Positions 32,456-42,568 of a stretch of DNA of 64,000 nt are shown piece after piece. The notes below the pieces were generated by a model, which did no database searches, had not been told where the DNA came from, and worked only from the letters and a program-made list of their open reading frames with translations. Origin of the DNA: Triglochin maritima (Eukaryota > Streptophyta > Magnoliopsida > Alismatales > Juncaginaceae); the NCBI GenBank assembly GCA_963682175.1, contig OY821791.1:30316326-30380325 (forward strand). Direction: 5' to 3'. The translations under genes were made by a program, and so were the position numbers. Each line of letters begins with the position of its first letter. The stretch's first letter is position 1.

Positions 32456-32569
32456 AAATTTTTTTAATTTTTTTTTGAAAACAAATAAAATACGTAATGT
32501 TACCGTATACGGGTACACCGGGGGAACTGTTGGCTGCTTGTCTAGCCTCCGAGACATTCATGATCTTCT

Positions 32570-33152
32570 GTAGTATGTATAGGAAGAGAAAGTTGTGAGA
32601 AAAGAGTGAAATGAAGCAAAATAAAAACAGATAAAAAGCATATTTTCAAAAGGATTTAAAAAACAGATTGAAAATTATTTTAAAAAATGAAGCAAAAAAA
32701 CATCGTAATTACTAAAATAATGTTGATAAACGTGAGAAATTTTATTAGAAATTGCATTCTCTTAACTAATTTTCTTAAATTTTGTTTTATTTGGTTGAGT
32801 GTTACCAAAAATAATTATTTGTAACACATGTTTAATATTTAATAAAATTTATTTTAACTTATCTGTAAATATTCACATTTAATTAGAATAAGTTATGATA
32901 AATAAATTATGTGATATAATTAATTGGAATGGTGGAAAATTAAAAAGGAAGGAAAATAAATAAGATGAAAGTAAGAGAGTGTTGATGTGACTAGGTTGAC
33001 ATTTATTGGTGAGTTGTAGTTAATGGGTGAATAGTAGAAAGAGAATAGAAAAATGTCATGCCGATGTAACAAAGAAAGAGTGTTGATTTGATTATGTTGA
33101 CATTTAGATAAATGTCATGATTAAGGATGAGCTTAACGTCAAATATCGACCT
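32570..33152. other. AT-rich stretch, nothing recognised
   Basis: No coding sequence or repeat structure seen apart from A/T runs. Confidence 0.5.
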
Positions 33153-33160
33153 ATTTTGAT

Positions 33161-34045
33161 CAATGTTTTTAAAACCGAACCGAAGAGTGAACAAAAAATA
33201 ATTCAGTTTGGTTCAAAGTGGTCCAACCGACAGTTCAATATGACGCCACTGATGATGACGTCGGCATTTACTGAACGGAGTATTGAACTGAACCGAGTAT
33301 GTAGCGACGGTCCAACCAATTAAACCAATTTTAAGATAAATATGTAATAATCTTAAGATAAAATATTCAATATTTTCGAACCAAGAAACACTTGGTTTCT
33401 ATTTAGATGAAAATGATGAAAAGAAAAAATAGTCGATAAATAATATAACACTAAAACCACGTTGCTCTGAACATAGAAATAACTATAGGAATGTTCTTAC
33501 CACCATAAATACCACCATTTCATTGACCCTAAAACTCCACAAAATTAATGAGACATATTAAACATTCAAAAAAATAATTAACCAAAGAGTTTGAATTTTG
33601 TAGAATGGGGTTTGGGGACTTGAGGAGGGTGGACTGGCGGAGTCAAGACTAAGGAGACATGGGGGCAGTTAGGGGTGGAGTTGGGACAGAGGAGGGAGGA
33701 GGCATGGGTGGAGTCGGGACCGAGGAGTGAGGAGGTGGGGGTGAAGTTGGGACTGAGCAGGTGAGGGTGGAGTCATGACCGTGGAGGCGGGGGTGGAGTC
33801 CAAATCCGAACTCCTAATGGGCACAATTGGGAAAGTGAAAATGAAAAAAAAAATCTTGATTTTGTAATTTTTGTTAATTAAAGAAAAACCGATTCAACCC
33901 GGTCCAACCAAATTGAAAAAACCGATATGTTCGATTCGTTTTTCCGGTTCGCATCGGTTCAAGTGGGAGACCATTTTTCCCACGAACTGACTGATTTAAC
34001 TCCAATTCTCGGTCCGACTGCCGGTCGATCCGGTTTTTAACAGAG
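33161..34045. mobile_element. MITE-like element with 8-bp duplication ATTTTGAT
   Basis: Ends are related inverted repeats (AATGTTTTTAAAACCG on the left, complement CTCTGTTAAAAACCGG on the right), both followed by stretches rich in CCGAACCG / GGTCCAACC words. ATTTTGAT flanks both sides (33153-33160 and 34046-34053). An 8-bp duplication fits hAT, or a MULE with one base lost. No transposase. Confidence 0.62.
33605..33800. repeat. G-rich degenerate minisatellite
   Basis: Recurrent GGAGTCGGGACCGAGGAG and GAGG(T/C)GGGGGTG words with a loose period near 35-40 bp, inside the MITE. Strongly G-biased on the + strand. Confidence 0.65.
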
Positions 34046-34053
34046 ATTTTGAT

Positions 34054-34536
34054 ACAGAACGTGAACTGTGAACACCAATTGTTTTTTATACAATTCATGA
34101 ACTCCGTTGACACTTTTGAACAGAAAAAACAGTAAAAAAGAAACTCTGTCCTCTACGGCCATGTTCATTGGTCTCGGTCTCCAACAAGGGCCCAAATTTG
34201 TCCACTTTACGGACCAGAGATCCAGTCTGACTCAAATTTGGACTAATTCGGATCTAAATTGATCATTTAAGTTTTTACGAAAAAAATATTAGTTAACAAA
34301 ATTTCTATTTGAATCACAAAAAATATATTTTATTATCAATAACTTATATATTAGTTAAAAATTAAGAATCGTAAAATTTAAGCATTGAATAAACACTAAT
34401 AAAATCTATTTTTTTAAAAAACATCAGTTACAAACCGAATGAAATTCGAATTTGAAAGACAAAAACCCTAGAACCGGGCCAAATAATACTAGTTGCGGAC
34501 CAAATTATGCTAACTAACGACTAATTAATCAACCAA
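34054..34536. other. Intergenic AT-rich DNA downstream of the zinc-finger gene
   Basis: No gene or repeat recognised. It should hold the 3' UTR of the zinc-finger gene. Confidence 0.45.
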
Positions 34537-34914
34537 CTATTTATCACATTCCTTGGTCTCAGCCACCGGCTCTTCTCTGTCGTCAATCAACGGCAGCATC
34601 GTCGGCAAAATCAAACAACCGAAACTTGTTCTTCGACACCTTTCCTCATCTTGTCCTTTCTTCAACGGATCACAACTCTTTTGCTCCATCTCACCACTCT
34701 GAAGCTGAAGAAGAATGTGGGCGACTTCGATCTCCTTTTCAGTCCACTCGGGCGGCCGGAGTCCGGTATAAGACCGGTTGGTGTGAATCCTCATGTGACC
34801 CGCAAGGCCTTGGACGGAATCGAAGCTTCGGGTGCACTCGCTGCAATAGAAAGTAGGTTTCTCAGTATTGTTTTTGTCGCCTTCTACGTGATTAGAGTTT
34901 TGCATGGATTCCAT
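34537..34914 (-). CDS. Single-finger C2H2 zinc-finger protein (125 aa)
   Basis: A complete, uninterrupted single-exon frame from ATG 34914 to TAA at 34537. One C2H2 finger at residues 24-44: Cys24, Cys27, His40, His44 (CX2CX12HX3H), with QGLAGH where most plant fingers have QALGGH. It is therefore a plant-type, probably nuclear, DNA-binding protein. Downstream is WTEKEIEVAHILLQLQSGE, a short helical Leu-rich segment found near the finger in small plant C2H2 proteins, then a charged tail. A TATA box lies about 80 bp upstream. I cannot say which subfamily or target. It is the best candidate for a functional host gene in the window. Confidence 0.8.
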   Translation of the reverse strand: MESMQNSNHVEGDKNNTEKPTFYCSECTRSFDSVQGLAGHMRIHTNRSYTGLRPPEWTEKEIEVAHILLQLQSGEMEQKSCDPLKKGQDEERCRRTSFGCLILPTMLPLIDDREEPVAETKECDK

Positions 34915-34992
34915 GTTTGGTTTTCACGTACGGATGGGATGTGGAAACTCACTCGATGGTTAAGGATAACAAAACTAGGTAATTAGTGTGTA

Positions 34993-35000
34993 CTTATATA
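34993..35000 (-). promoter_or_regulatory. TATA box of the zinc-finger gene
   Basis: TATATAAG on the - strand, 79-86 bp upstream of the ATG at 34914, implying a leader of about 50 bases. Confidence 0.55.
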
Positions 35001-35004
35001 TTTT

Positions 35005-36962
35005 TTGGCAGTGATTTCTCTAACTAATTCGGTTAGAGAAGTCTGAGAGGAGCTTGTTGAGGTACATTAACTAATTACTTATTAATTTTGACTACTTATT
35101 AATCTCTGCGCGACAAACGATCGATTCCAACGGGTCCGATTGTGTAAAAGTGTGATTGAGGTTTTTTGCACTTTTCATCCTGGTATAACCTTTTTAGTTT
35201 CATTAATTAACAAAATATAAATTTAATGGGCTCAAAATATATTTTTATTGTTTTATTAAAAATACTGATTTTAAAATTTTCATGGGTCCGTTGTTGAAAA
35301 TCTTTTACTTTTAATTAGTATTTCATTTTCTTGTTCTTTGTGAGAAAATTCTGAAAAAATACTATTTCTTTTTCTCCCTGTGCATTTATAAATCTTAACT
35401 TAGCATCTAGCTAGGACCTGGTGGGTTTAATTAGTTTTCGTGGTTGCAAACAAGAATGCTGAAAGAATTTTTTTTCTTCCATTAGAGTTGTTTTTCTTTT
35501 GTATTTATTTAATGTTAGTTTTGTGACTTGAAAATTGTGTGGAACAGTCAACCGATTAGCAAACGGTATACCCATTATCAGGCAACAATAATTTCTGGAC
35601 ATACAAAAAATTGTCAATTTATTCTATTTCGGTCAACCTTTTTGTCTGGACAGATTTGTTGGATTTTACTGTTTTCACAAGTTCAATTGGCCATTTGCCT
35701 TTAGGTCGACCAAAATCCCAATTTTGGACGATCTGAAGTTATTCGGTTGTCCGTTCCGCAAATTGCAAAGTCGTTTCATCTTTCACTGAAACTTCAAGTT
35801 TTGATAGATCGTTTCTGGGCACGAAGCACTTTTATCTTAAAGGCAAATTAAACCTTTTCTTACCCATTTGTGTACCCCATACTTTCCCTGTATATACATT
35901 TTCTTGTGTTTAGGGTGTTGTGAGCTTTTGGAATGTTGAGACTCATTAAATTGGGAAATGTATCTTTTACCACCCTAAAACATAGAGTTTAGGGATTTCG
36001 GGAAAATCTTGTGGTTGAAAGATTCTTTCATCTAACCTCAAAATCCATTTCGAGTATTTACTTCTCCAGACCTCTCTTTCTCCGTTGTAACTCTATCAAC
36101 AATTCTCATAGTAAAGCTTCGACCATCTCCGCATGTGATTTTCTCGATTTGGGTTTCCACGTATACCTTGGCGTTGTGGTTTATTTGTGGTTTGTTCTTT
36201 CATCGTTTACGAAGTTAAGAGCATGCTAAGTGTTCACTAAATTGCCTAGTCCAACTTTCGTTTGGGATTTCTCATCACTTCTACTATTTTAGTCTGCAAC
36301 TATTTCCTAACATTAGACTTATTGATTAATAAGTATATCAATAATTTTGATATTATTATATTAAGAGGTCAATGAGGTTCTAGGAGCTCATATAGCCAAC
36401 CTGGCCGTGACACTCAAAATTAAGACATTTGAAAGTTGTTTTTTTAAATCAACTTAATTACATGTATTGTAATTTCTTATACTATAACATGTTAAAAGTT
36501 TAGGTCAATTGAAGTTAATTTTACTGTTGATCTAAAATGCTCATATTTAAACGACAGAAATTTACAAAATTTGAAAGTGTTTGGATCAAGGTCTATCTAC
36601 GATGATACATTTGATCTGAATTTTTTACCATATGTTCCTTATATATGGTATATTAAACCCATAATTTTTTATGAAAAAACTAACAACAAGTGAATGAAAA
36701 TGTGGTGTCAAAACAAAGATGATTGTAGGAGGCCTACAACCCCATTTTTTCCTTAAATTAATCTATTAGATTTAACAATAGATAACTGTGGAGATATAAC
36801 CTTGGAGTTATAAGAAATGAAAAACCAAAGATCTGAATTCATTCCAATCACAAAAGGTGTTATATCTTTCTTCTCAACTAAAAATATGCTACAAGCAAGT
36901 GTCGGTTCCGTTTTGGTGTAAGAGCGTTAAGTTTTAAGACTTCTGCAAGTGATGGTAAGAAT
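35005..36962. other. Intergenic region without recognised content
   Basis: About 2 kb of AT-rich DNA. No open frame with known motifs, and no LTR or inverted ends noticed. The proximal part should contain upstream control sequence of the zinc-finger gene. Confidence 0.45.
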
Positions 36963-36971
36963 AAATGAAAT

Positions 36972-37095
36972 GGGTTAATTGATTTGGTGCACCTCGTTAA
37001 AGTCGAAATTGATCGCGTGCACCCGTATTTCTCGAAATTAGTGTGGTGCATATTTTAATCATATGCATTAATGCACCTTTGCCGTTAATAAGGGT
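36972..37095 (+). repeat. Left terminal inverted repeat of the fold-back element
   Basis: Pairs with 39985-40100 with moderate divergence. Confidence 0.8.
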
Positions 37096-37204
37096 GTTAA
37101 GTTACGATTTTCGTTGGAAATTTTTCACATTACACCTTGTAAATTTTGGTAATAATATTTTCTATTAGAGATATCCTTATAAAATAACAAATATCCTTAT
37201 AATA

Positions 37205-37640
37205 GTTCTCTCTCATCCCTCTCCCCCAAGTCCTCTCTCTCTTCTTTCCTTTCTCTCTCACCCCTCTCTCTTCTTTCCTTTCTCTCTCAACCCTCTCTCT
37301 TCTCTTCCTTTATCTTCTCTCTCTCTCTTCTCCTCTTCCTTTCTCTCTCTTCTCTTCCTCTCTCTTCTTTCCTTTCTCTCTCTTCTCTTCATCTCTCGCT
37401 TCTCTTCCACTCTCTTCTTTCCTTTCTCTCTCTTCTCTTCCTCTCTCTCCTTCTCACTCAGACCTCTCTTCTCTTACTCTCTCTCTCCTCCCTCTCTCTC
37501 TAACTCTATTCTTCTCACTCATGTCTTCTACGTTCTCTCTCCACTCTCTGTCATTCTCCCAACTCTCTTTCTCTAACTCTCTTCTTCTCAATCCTCTCTT
37601 CTACATTCTCTCTTCAATCTCTCCTACGTTCTCTCTCCAC
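37205..37640 (+). repeat. Pyrimidine tract (CTCTCTTCTCTTCC)n
   Basis: Almost pure C/T on the + strand for about 435 bp, low-complexity variants of CTCTCTTCTCTTCC. Confidence 0.92.
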
Positions 37641-37641
37641 T

Positions 37642-38310
37642 TGAGAGAGAGGGAGGAGAGAGACAGGAAGAGAAGAGTGAGGACTTGAGTGAGAGAGTAA
37701 AGAAGAGAAAGGAGGAGAAGAGAGAGGAAGAGAATAGAGAGGGATGAGAGAGAAAGGAAAGAAGAGAGAGGAAGAGAAGAGAGGGATGTGAAAGAAAGGA
37801 CGAGGGGAAAGAGAGGGAGGAGAGAGAGGAAGAGGAGAGAGGAAGAGAAGAGAGAGGGGAGAGAGAGAAGAGAGAGAAAGGAAAGAAGAGAGAGGAAGAG
37901 AAGAGAGGGAAAGAAGAGAGAGAGGAAGAGAAGAGAGAGAGGAAGAGAAGAGAGGGAGGAAGAGAAGAGAGAGAGAAAGGAAGAGAGGGAAAGAAGAGAG
38001 GGAAAGAAGAGAGAGAAGAAGAGAAGAGAGAGGAAGAGAAGAGAGGGAGGAAGAGAAGAGAGAGAGAAAGGAAGAGAGGGAAAGAAGAGAGGGAAAGAAG
38101 AGAGAGAAGAAGAGAAGAGAGAGGAAGAGAAGAGAGGGAGGAAGAGAAGAGAGAGAGGAAGAGAAGAGAGGGAGGAAGAGAAGAGAGAGAGGAAGAGAAG
38201 AGAGAGAGAAAGGAAGAGAAGAGATAGAGAGGAAGAGAAGAGAGAGAGAGAAAGGAAGAGAGAGAGGAAGAGACGAGAGGGAAAGAAGAGAGAGGAAGAG
38301 AAGAGAGGGA
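37642..38310 (+). repeat. Purine tract (GAGAGGAAGAGAA)n
   Basis: Almost pure G/A on the + strand for about 670 bp, directly after the pyrimidine tract, with larger units of about 35 bp repeated. Complementary in composition to 37205-37640, so the strand can fold back on itself. Long open frames across it on either strand are composition artefacts. Confidence 0.92.
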
Positions 38311-39310
38311 TGAGGCATTTTCCGGCCACCTCTGGTGACGCATTTTCCGGCCACCTCCAGTAACATCCCCTCCGGCGACCCCTTTTTAGACCAGATCGGG
38401 TACATCCCCTCCGACGACTCCTTTTTCGACCACCTCCAACGACATTCCCTCCGACCACCTTTGGCGACACCTCCTCCTCTAGGGAAGTTTGTGCACCAGG
38501 ATTCCAAGGGAAATAGAGTAAATTCCCTTTGACTCCCACTTTTCATAGTGTTTGTGTCATGCAAGGGAAAAGAAAAGATTTTCCATTGGATTCCCAAATA
38601 TAAAAGATTTTTACCTCTCAATTTTCTCACCACCCATTTGAGAAAGTGATGTAAAATCTCAATTTTGGAACTCTGGCTCATTTCCAATTCTCCAACAACG
38701 TCGTCACCCTCTTTGACCACCTCCAGCCACCTCCTGTCCGGCCACCACTGACGACCCTTTTTCCGACGAGCTCCCATCTGGTCACCTCCGACGAGCCATT
38801 TTCCGGCCGCCTCCGCGACCTCCCCTCCGGCCAACTCCGGTGACCCTTTTTCCCGCAACCTATGACGACCCCATTTCTGGCCAATTCAGATGATCCCTTT
38901 TCTGGCCACCTTCGGCGACCAATCTCCGTTGACATCCCCTCTGGTTTCCAACGACCAACTTTTTTCGGCCACCCATTTTCCGGTGGTACCCCTTCCAGTG
39001 TTTGTGCACAAGAAGCAAGTTGTTGAAATAGTGTCACAAGAGGTGGTTGGAAAAGACGTCTCCAGAGATGGCTGGAAAAGGGGTGGTCGGAGGGATGTCG
39101 CCAGAGGTGGTCGAAAAGGGGTCGCTGATGTTACCGGAGGTGGCTAGAAAATATGTCGCCGGAAGTGGTCGGAAAAGGCATCGCCGGAGGTGGCCGGAAA
39201 TTGTGTCGTCGTAGGTGGTTGGAAAAGGCATCGCCTGAGGTGGCCGAAAAAGACGTCGTAAGAGGTGGCTGGAAAAGGCATCACCAGAAGTTGCCGGAAA
39301 AGTTATCGCG
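38310..39310. repeat. Inner inverted repeat with CCGGCCACCTCCGGCGA words
   Basis: The left half (38310-38990) has repeated TTTTCCGGCCACCTC and GGCGAC words. The right half (39020-39310) has their complements (GAGGTGGCCGGAAA, GTCGCC). GTGTTTGTGCACAAGAAGCA at 39000 faces its complement near 39660. This is a second level of fold-back inside the element. Confidence 0.75.
38485..38700 (+). repeat. Fold-back arm paired with 39775-39990
   Basis: GTTTGTGCACCAGGATTCCA, TTTGTGTCATGCAAGGGAAA and CCACCCATTTGAGAAAGTGA here correspond to complements of TGGAATTCTGGTGCACAAAA, TTTTTCACTTGCATGACACAAA (in part) and ATCACTTTCTCAAGGGG at 39775-39990. Confidence 0.75.
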
Positions 39311-39428
39311 TGACATAATTTGAGTTCCATCAGATTATAGTTAACTACAAACAACATAATTTGGTCAAATGGAATTTTAATTCCATTGGATTCTATTTTC
39401 CATTGCTTTCCATTTGACTTCATTCACT

Positions 39429-39647
39429 CTTTTTTTTGGGTGACCGGGAAACTTGCCTGACCACCCCCTTAGGACGTCGGCCTGACTACAAACCCCGGGG
39501 TGTGTGGTACTCATCCCCTTTATTACCCCCGGCCTAATTTGGAGCAACACACACCATTAAAAGGGGCACGAGACACCGGTGGGATTCGAACTAGGGACCT
39601 CCCGTAGTAGGTACCTTACCAGCTGAGCCACCAGTGGGGGACTCAGA
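39429..39647 (-). mobile_element. tRNA-derived SINE
   Basis: On the - strand: GTGGCTCAGCTGGTAAGG (A box) and, about 35 bp further, AGTTCGAATCCC (B box), ending in an A run at 39430-39438. These are RNA polymerase III internal promoter boxes of a tRNA-derived SINE, resembling plant Au-type SINEs. ATTCACT flanks both sides (39422-39428 and 39648-39654), a target duplication. Total about 219 bp. Confidence 0.82.
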
Positions 39648-39740
39648 ATTCACTTTCTATCTGCTTCTTGTGCACAAACACAACTGGTCGAAAAAGGGGT
39701 CATCGTACGTGGTCGGAAAATGGGTCGTAAGAGGTGGCAC

Positions 39741-39766
39741 GGGGGGGGGGGGGGGGGGGGGGGGGG
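39741..39766 (+). repeat. Run of 26 G
   Basis: Uninterrupted G(26) inside the fold-back arm. Its true length may differ because such runs are hard to sequence. Confidence 0.8.
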
Positions 39767-39984
39767 TGGAGGTGTTGCTGGAGAAGTGAAAATGAGGTAG
39801 AGTTCCAAGTTTGAGATTTTCTATCACTTTCTCAAGGGGTTGTAAGAAAACGGAGAGGTCAAAACCCTTTATACTTGAGAATCCAAGAGAAAATCTTTTT
39901 TTCACTTGCATGACACAAACACTAAAAAAAGTAGGAGTCAAAAGGAATTTGTTTTATTTTTCCTTGGAATTCTGGTGCACAAAA

Positions 39985-40100
39985 CCCCTATTAGCGGCAG
40001 AGGTGCAAAACGTTAAAATTTACACCACACTAATTTCGAAAAACAAAGGTGCACGCGTTAAATTTCTACTTTAACGAGGTGCACGAGTTTAATTAACCCT
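39985..40100 (-). repeat. Right terminal inverted repeat of the fold-back element
   Basis: Complement begins GGGTTAATTAAACTCGTGCA and continues like the left end. Confidence 0.8.
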
Positions 40101-40109
40101 AAATAAAAT

Positions 40110-40448
40110 CGAAAAATCTATTCCAATAATAATAATGTACTTTTGTATTGACCGTAAACAAATAAAATAGTGTTGATGAAAAATATTGGAAAAGTTGCAT
40201 TTGATTAAAAACGGAGAACGTTGATTTCAACTATCGTTAGTGAACCTGAGTAGACGATTTTTTTATCAAAGATAGATTTAGAGAAACTAAAAAGAAAATC
40301 TTAGTAGATCATAAAATAAAATTCGATAGAATTAAGGTGTACTAAATTTGATTTTTCATAAAACGATAGAGTTTAATGCCTCGAAAAATATATAGTGAGT
40401 TAGCTAGCTAGTGACCAAGCTGTATCAATTAATACATATTTTTGTTTC
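40110..40448. other. AT-rich stretch, nothing recognised
   Basis: Between the fold-back element and the solo LTR; no gene or repeat seen. Confidence 0.45.
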
Positions 40449-40938
40449 TTCTCTGTTGCATCCTAACCCTTTGCATTTGGGTTTAATTGTGTTTTAGGTG
40501 GAGGATTAGAGGAGGAGGAGATGGAGGGCTGAGATTGATTGGGTGGTGTTGAGGTGGATGGTGGAGATGAGGGGAGGTGTTTGAGTAGGTGGGTGCTCTC
40601 TCTCTCTCTCACTCGTGCATTCCTCTCTCTCACTCAAGTCTCTCTCTCACTCTTGATCCGCAGCTCTCTGAGGTGAGGAGGAGCTCGAGGCTCGCCGGAT
40701 CGTGTGGTTCGAGGCTCGCCGGATCGTGTGGCCGGAGGAAGGTGATCGCGTTCGGATTTCGCCAGAGAAGGAGGAGAAGCGATTGTGGAGGCAACTTCGT
40801 GGGTTCTTCAAAGGCTTCTTCAAGCCTTAAGGTATGCCAAGTTTTAGTGTAGACCTCCTTTTAGCCTTTGCGAGGGTTGGAGTGGCCGACGGTAGGCCGG
40901 AAGGCTCGTCGAGAACCTTGCAGCAGATTTTCTGCTCT

Positions 40939-41460
40939 GCAACGGTCGACCAGCGGGATGGTGCGGTCGACCGGTCGTAGTGTAATCGGGCAAAAACCTT
41001 TGCACCGGTCGAACGATACTCTTCGATTGGTCGACCGGCGGTGCGTTTTACCAGGGGATTGAGGCTCTGGGTGTTTTCGGTCGAACGGGTCCCCTTTGCC
41101 GGTCGACCGAAAGCACTGTTGTAGGTCGGTTGGGGGCGTTGACCATCTAAACGGTCGACCGCTCGTTGACTTCGCTCGACCGACGCTTAAGTTAACTTAT
41201 TGGCCGGTCGACCGGGAGTGTGGTTTCGTTCGACCGTGTAGTGCGGTTTTGTTGGGGGATTTCCCTGGTTGTTTTCGGTCGACCGTGATCTGAGGGTCGT
41301 TCGACCGTTGGTGCTTTTTGAGCGAGAGAGGATTTTCCCTGTTGGATTTTGGTCGACCGTGATTTGGGAGTCGTTCGACCGGTTGGACGTTAATTCGGTT
41401 TTTCTGAGGAATAGTTGTGGTGTTCGGTCGACCGTGTGGGTTCTTCCGTTCGACCGATTG
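40939..41460. repeat. GGTCGACCG dyad cluster in the solo LTR
   Basis: About 16 sites. The arrangement CGGTCGAACGGG-N10-CCGGTCGACCG at 41078-41109 matches a pair at about 4240-4270 in the G1 LTR almost base for base at the sites but less between. Confidence 0.82.
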
Positions 41461-41814
41461 GGCACTGTTTTGCATATGGATGCTTGTGTCGTGTGTTGTT
41501 GGATCCGCCTCGAGGGCAACGGGTCTCCGGCCTTTTTTGGGGCGACGGTACAGACATTGCCGGCCTAAGAGGAGGGTCGTTGTTGTGGCTCTGAGGAGCG
41601 GGTGCCGTGTGTGCACGTTGTTGTTGTGGCTCTGAGGAGCAGGTGCCTTGTGTGCACGTGTGATCGAGGGGTTGGGGTGAGAGGACCCTTGAGACCCGAG
41701 GCCGATGCGTTCCGGCGGTGCCTGGTGTGCACAGGAGATTGATATGTTTTTACTGCATTTCATTTCATGTTTCATTACGCATATTATGTTCATATTTTAG
41801 GGGTTTGGCATACG

Positions 41815-41834
41815 GGGTTTCCCATGGGAAACTC
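41815..41834 (+). promoter_or_regulatory. Conserved LTR stem-loop (solo LTR copy)
   Basis: GGGTTTCCCATGGGAAACTC; arms GGTTTCC and GGAAACT pair perfectly. Confidence 0.55.
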
Positions 41835-42120
41835 AGGCATATTCATGTTTTATGTCAGGTCGTACGCGTCAGTAGGAGGTGGTGACTACGGACAGGAGCA
41901 CCCAGACCAGATCCTGTCTCTTTTGTTCTTCGAGGTGGATGATTTTCCCTTGTACATGTGTTGTATATCTTTTGTGTTGGGTTGTCATCATCATTGACTC
42001 TTGTATCGTACAGTTTCCCATATTATATATATATATACTCGTGGTTTGGTGACGACCCCAGTGTTGATTCTTATATGTTTTAAGTTTTAATTTTTCCGCT
42101 GTTTCGGGCGTTACATTCTC

Positions 42121-42568
42121 TGTGTTTTTTTCTTATCATATATATATTCGTCGTCTTGCGGGAGAAAGGTCAACTCACACCAAGGTTGTTAGAAGATATA
42201 CATTGAAATATTTGCAAACTTTTCGTGTAAATCAATTGATGTTGTTCCACCCTTGACGTGATTTCTTTCTCTGCTAAAAACCTCAACGATTTAGGTAGAT
42301 GTTACATCTTCTCCCTTCCACGTTGAACTGTACGTGGCCCACGAAATCAAAATATGTAGATCACCATTTGCGCTAAATAATATTTCTATAAGGTGGTGGA
42401 AGAGACCAGACAACCACCACATTGTCCACCCAACATAACACTAGAGAGTAGTCCATTCATGGAATTCCAACTCATGCAAGAACACATCCAATGCATGTCA
42501 CTCCTATCTATAAATAGGAGGCTTTTGTGTTCGTCGTTCCACCATCCAACACAATACCATCTACAAAA
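42121..42568 (+). promoter_or_regulatory. Upstream region of the glycine-rich protein gene
   Basis: About 450 bp between the solo LTR and the ATG with a good TATA box, TATAAATA at 42509-42516, 53 bp before the ATG. Other elements not identified. Confidence 0.6.

Larger units (their letters stand above)
28475..32562. mobile_element. MULE transposase / PMD composite unit 2
   Basis: A MULE transposase gene (+) and a PMD gene (-) point at each other and meet at about 30870-30890. Both begin with a very short first exon followed by an intron that carries a 33-bp palindromic array and a T-rich acceptor. The two ends are therefore built alike. I did not find classical terminal inverted repeats or a target duplication, so the outer limits are those of the first codons. 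Confidence 0.65.
30863..32562 (-). pseudogene. Plant mobile domain (PMD) gene 2
   Basis: Exon 1 begins at about 32562 (MNVSEARQAANSSPG) with a possible GTAACA donor. The intron carries the right 33-bp array and AT repeats. Exon 2 from about 31975 contains an acidic/RGR-rich segment and then the domain: GHLPYNMFPYLDMPLISAFV, ERWQPDTNTFHMSFGEMTIM, LHDVF. A frameshift near 31220 follows, then LRIPVEGRMVSAQGSTSELR, ELLGVTLDGLARD, DALEDLCRRARP and QLTAYLFLMLGAVLFVDKSG. The order and motifs are those of PMD-C proteins. Another frame change occurs near 31800. It overlaps the end of the transposase by about 25 bp on the opposite strand. Confidence 0.82.
36972..40100. mobile_element. MULE-like fold-back element, 3129 bp, non-coding
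   Basis: Inverted ends of about 115-125 bp start GGGTTAATT and share GTGCACCTCGTTAAAGT and TTTCGAAATTAGTGTGGTG (36972-37095 and 39985-40100). The flanks are AAATGAAAT (36963-36971) and AAATAAAAT (40101-40109), a 9-bp duplication with one change, typical of Mutator-like elements. Inside are a CT tract, a GA tract, nested inverted repeats and a SINE. There is no transposase, so it must rely on one in trans. Confidence 0.8.
40454..42115 (+). repeat. Solo gypsy LTR (1662 bp) with target duplication TTCTC
   Basis: TGTTGCATCC...GGGCGTTACA flanked by TTCTC at 40449-40453 and 42116-42120. It has a GGTCGACCG cluster, the box GGGTTTGGCATACGGGG and the stem-loop at 41815-41834, all shared with the G1 and G2 LTRs but on a different sequence background. 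No internal region remains, so it is a product of LTR-LTR recombination. It ends about 450 bp upstream of the glycine-rich protein ATG, in the same orientation. Confidence 0.9.

Noticed and set aside
37601..38858. Several long open frames (240-415 residues) rich in SLFSSSLSSLPLS or REERKRRE
   Set aside because: They lie on both strands of a pure pyrimidine/purine tract, where stop codons are rare by composition. No domain or start context was seen.
39741..39766. Poly-proline open frame across the G run
   Set aside because: It is created by the homopolymer only.
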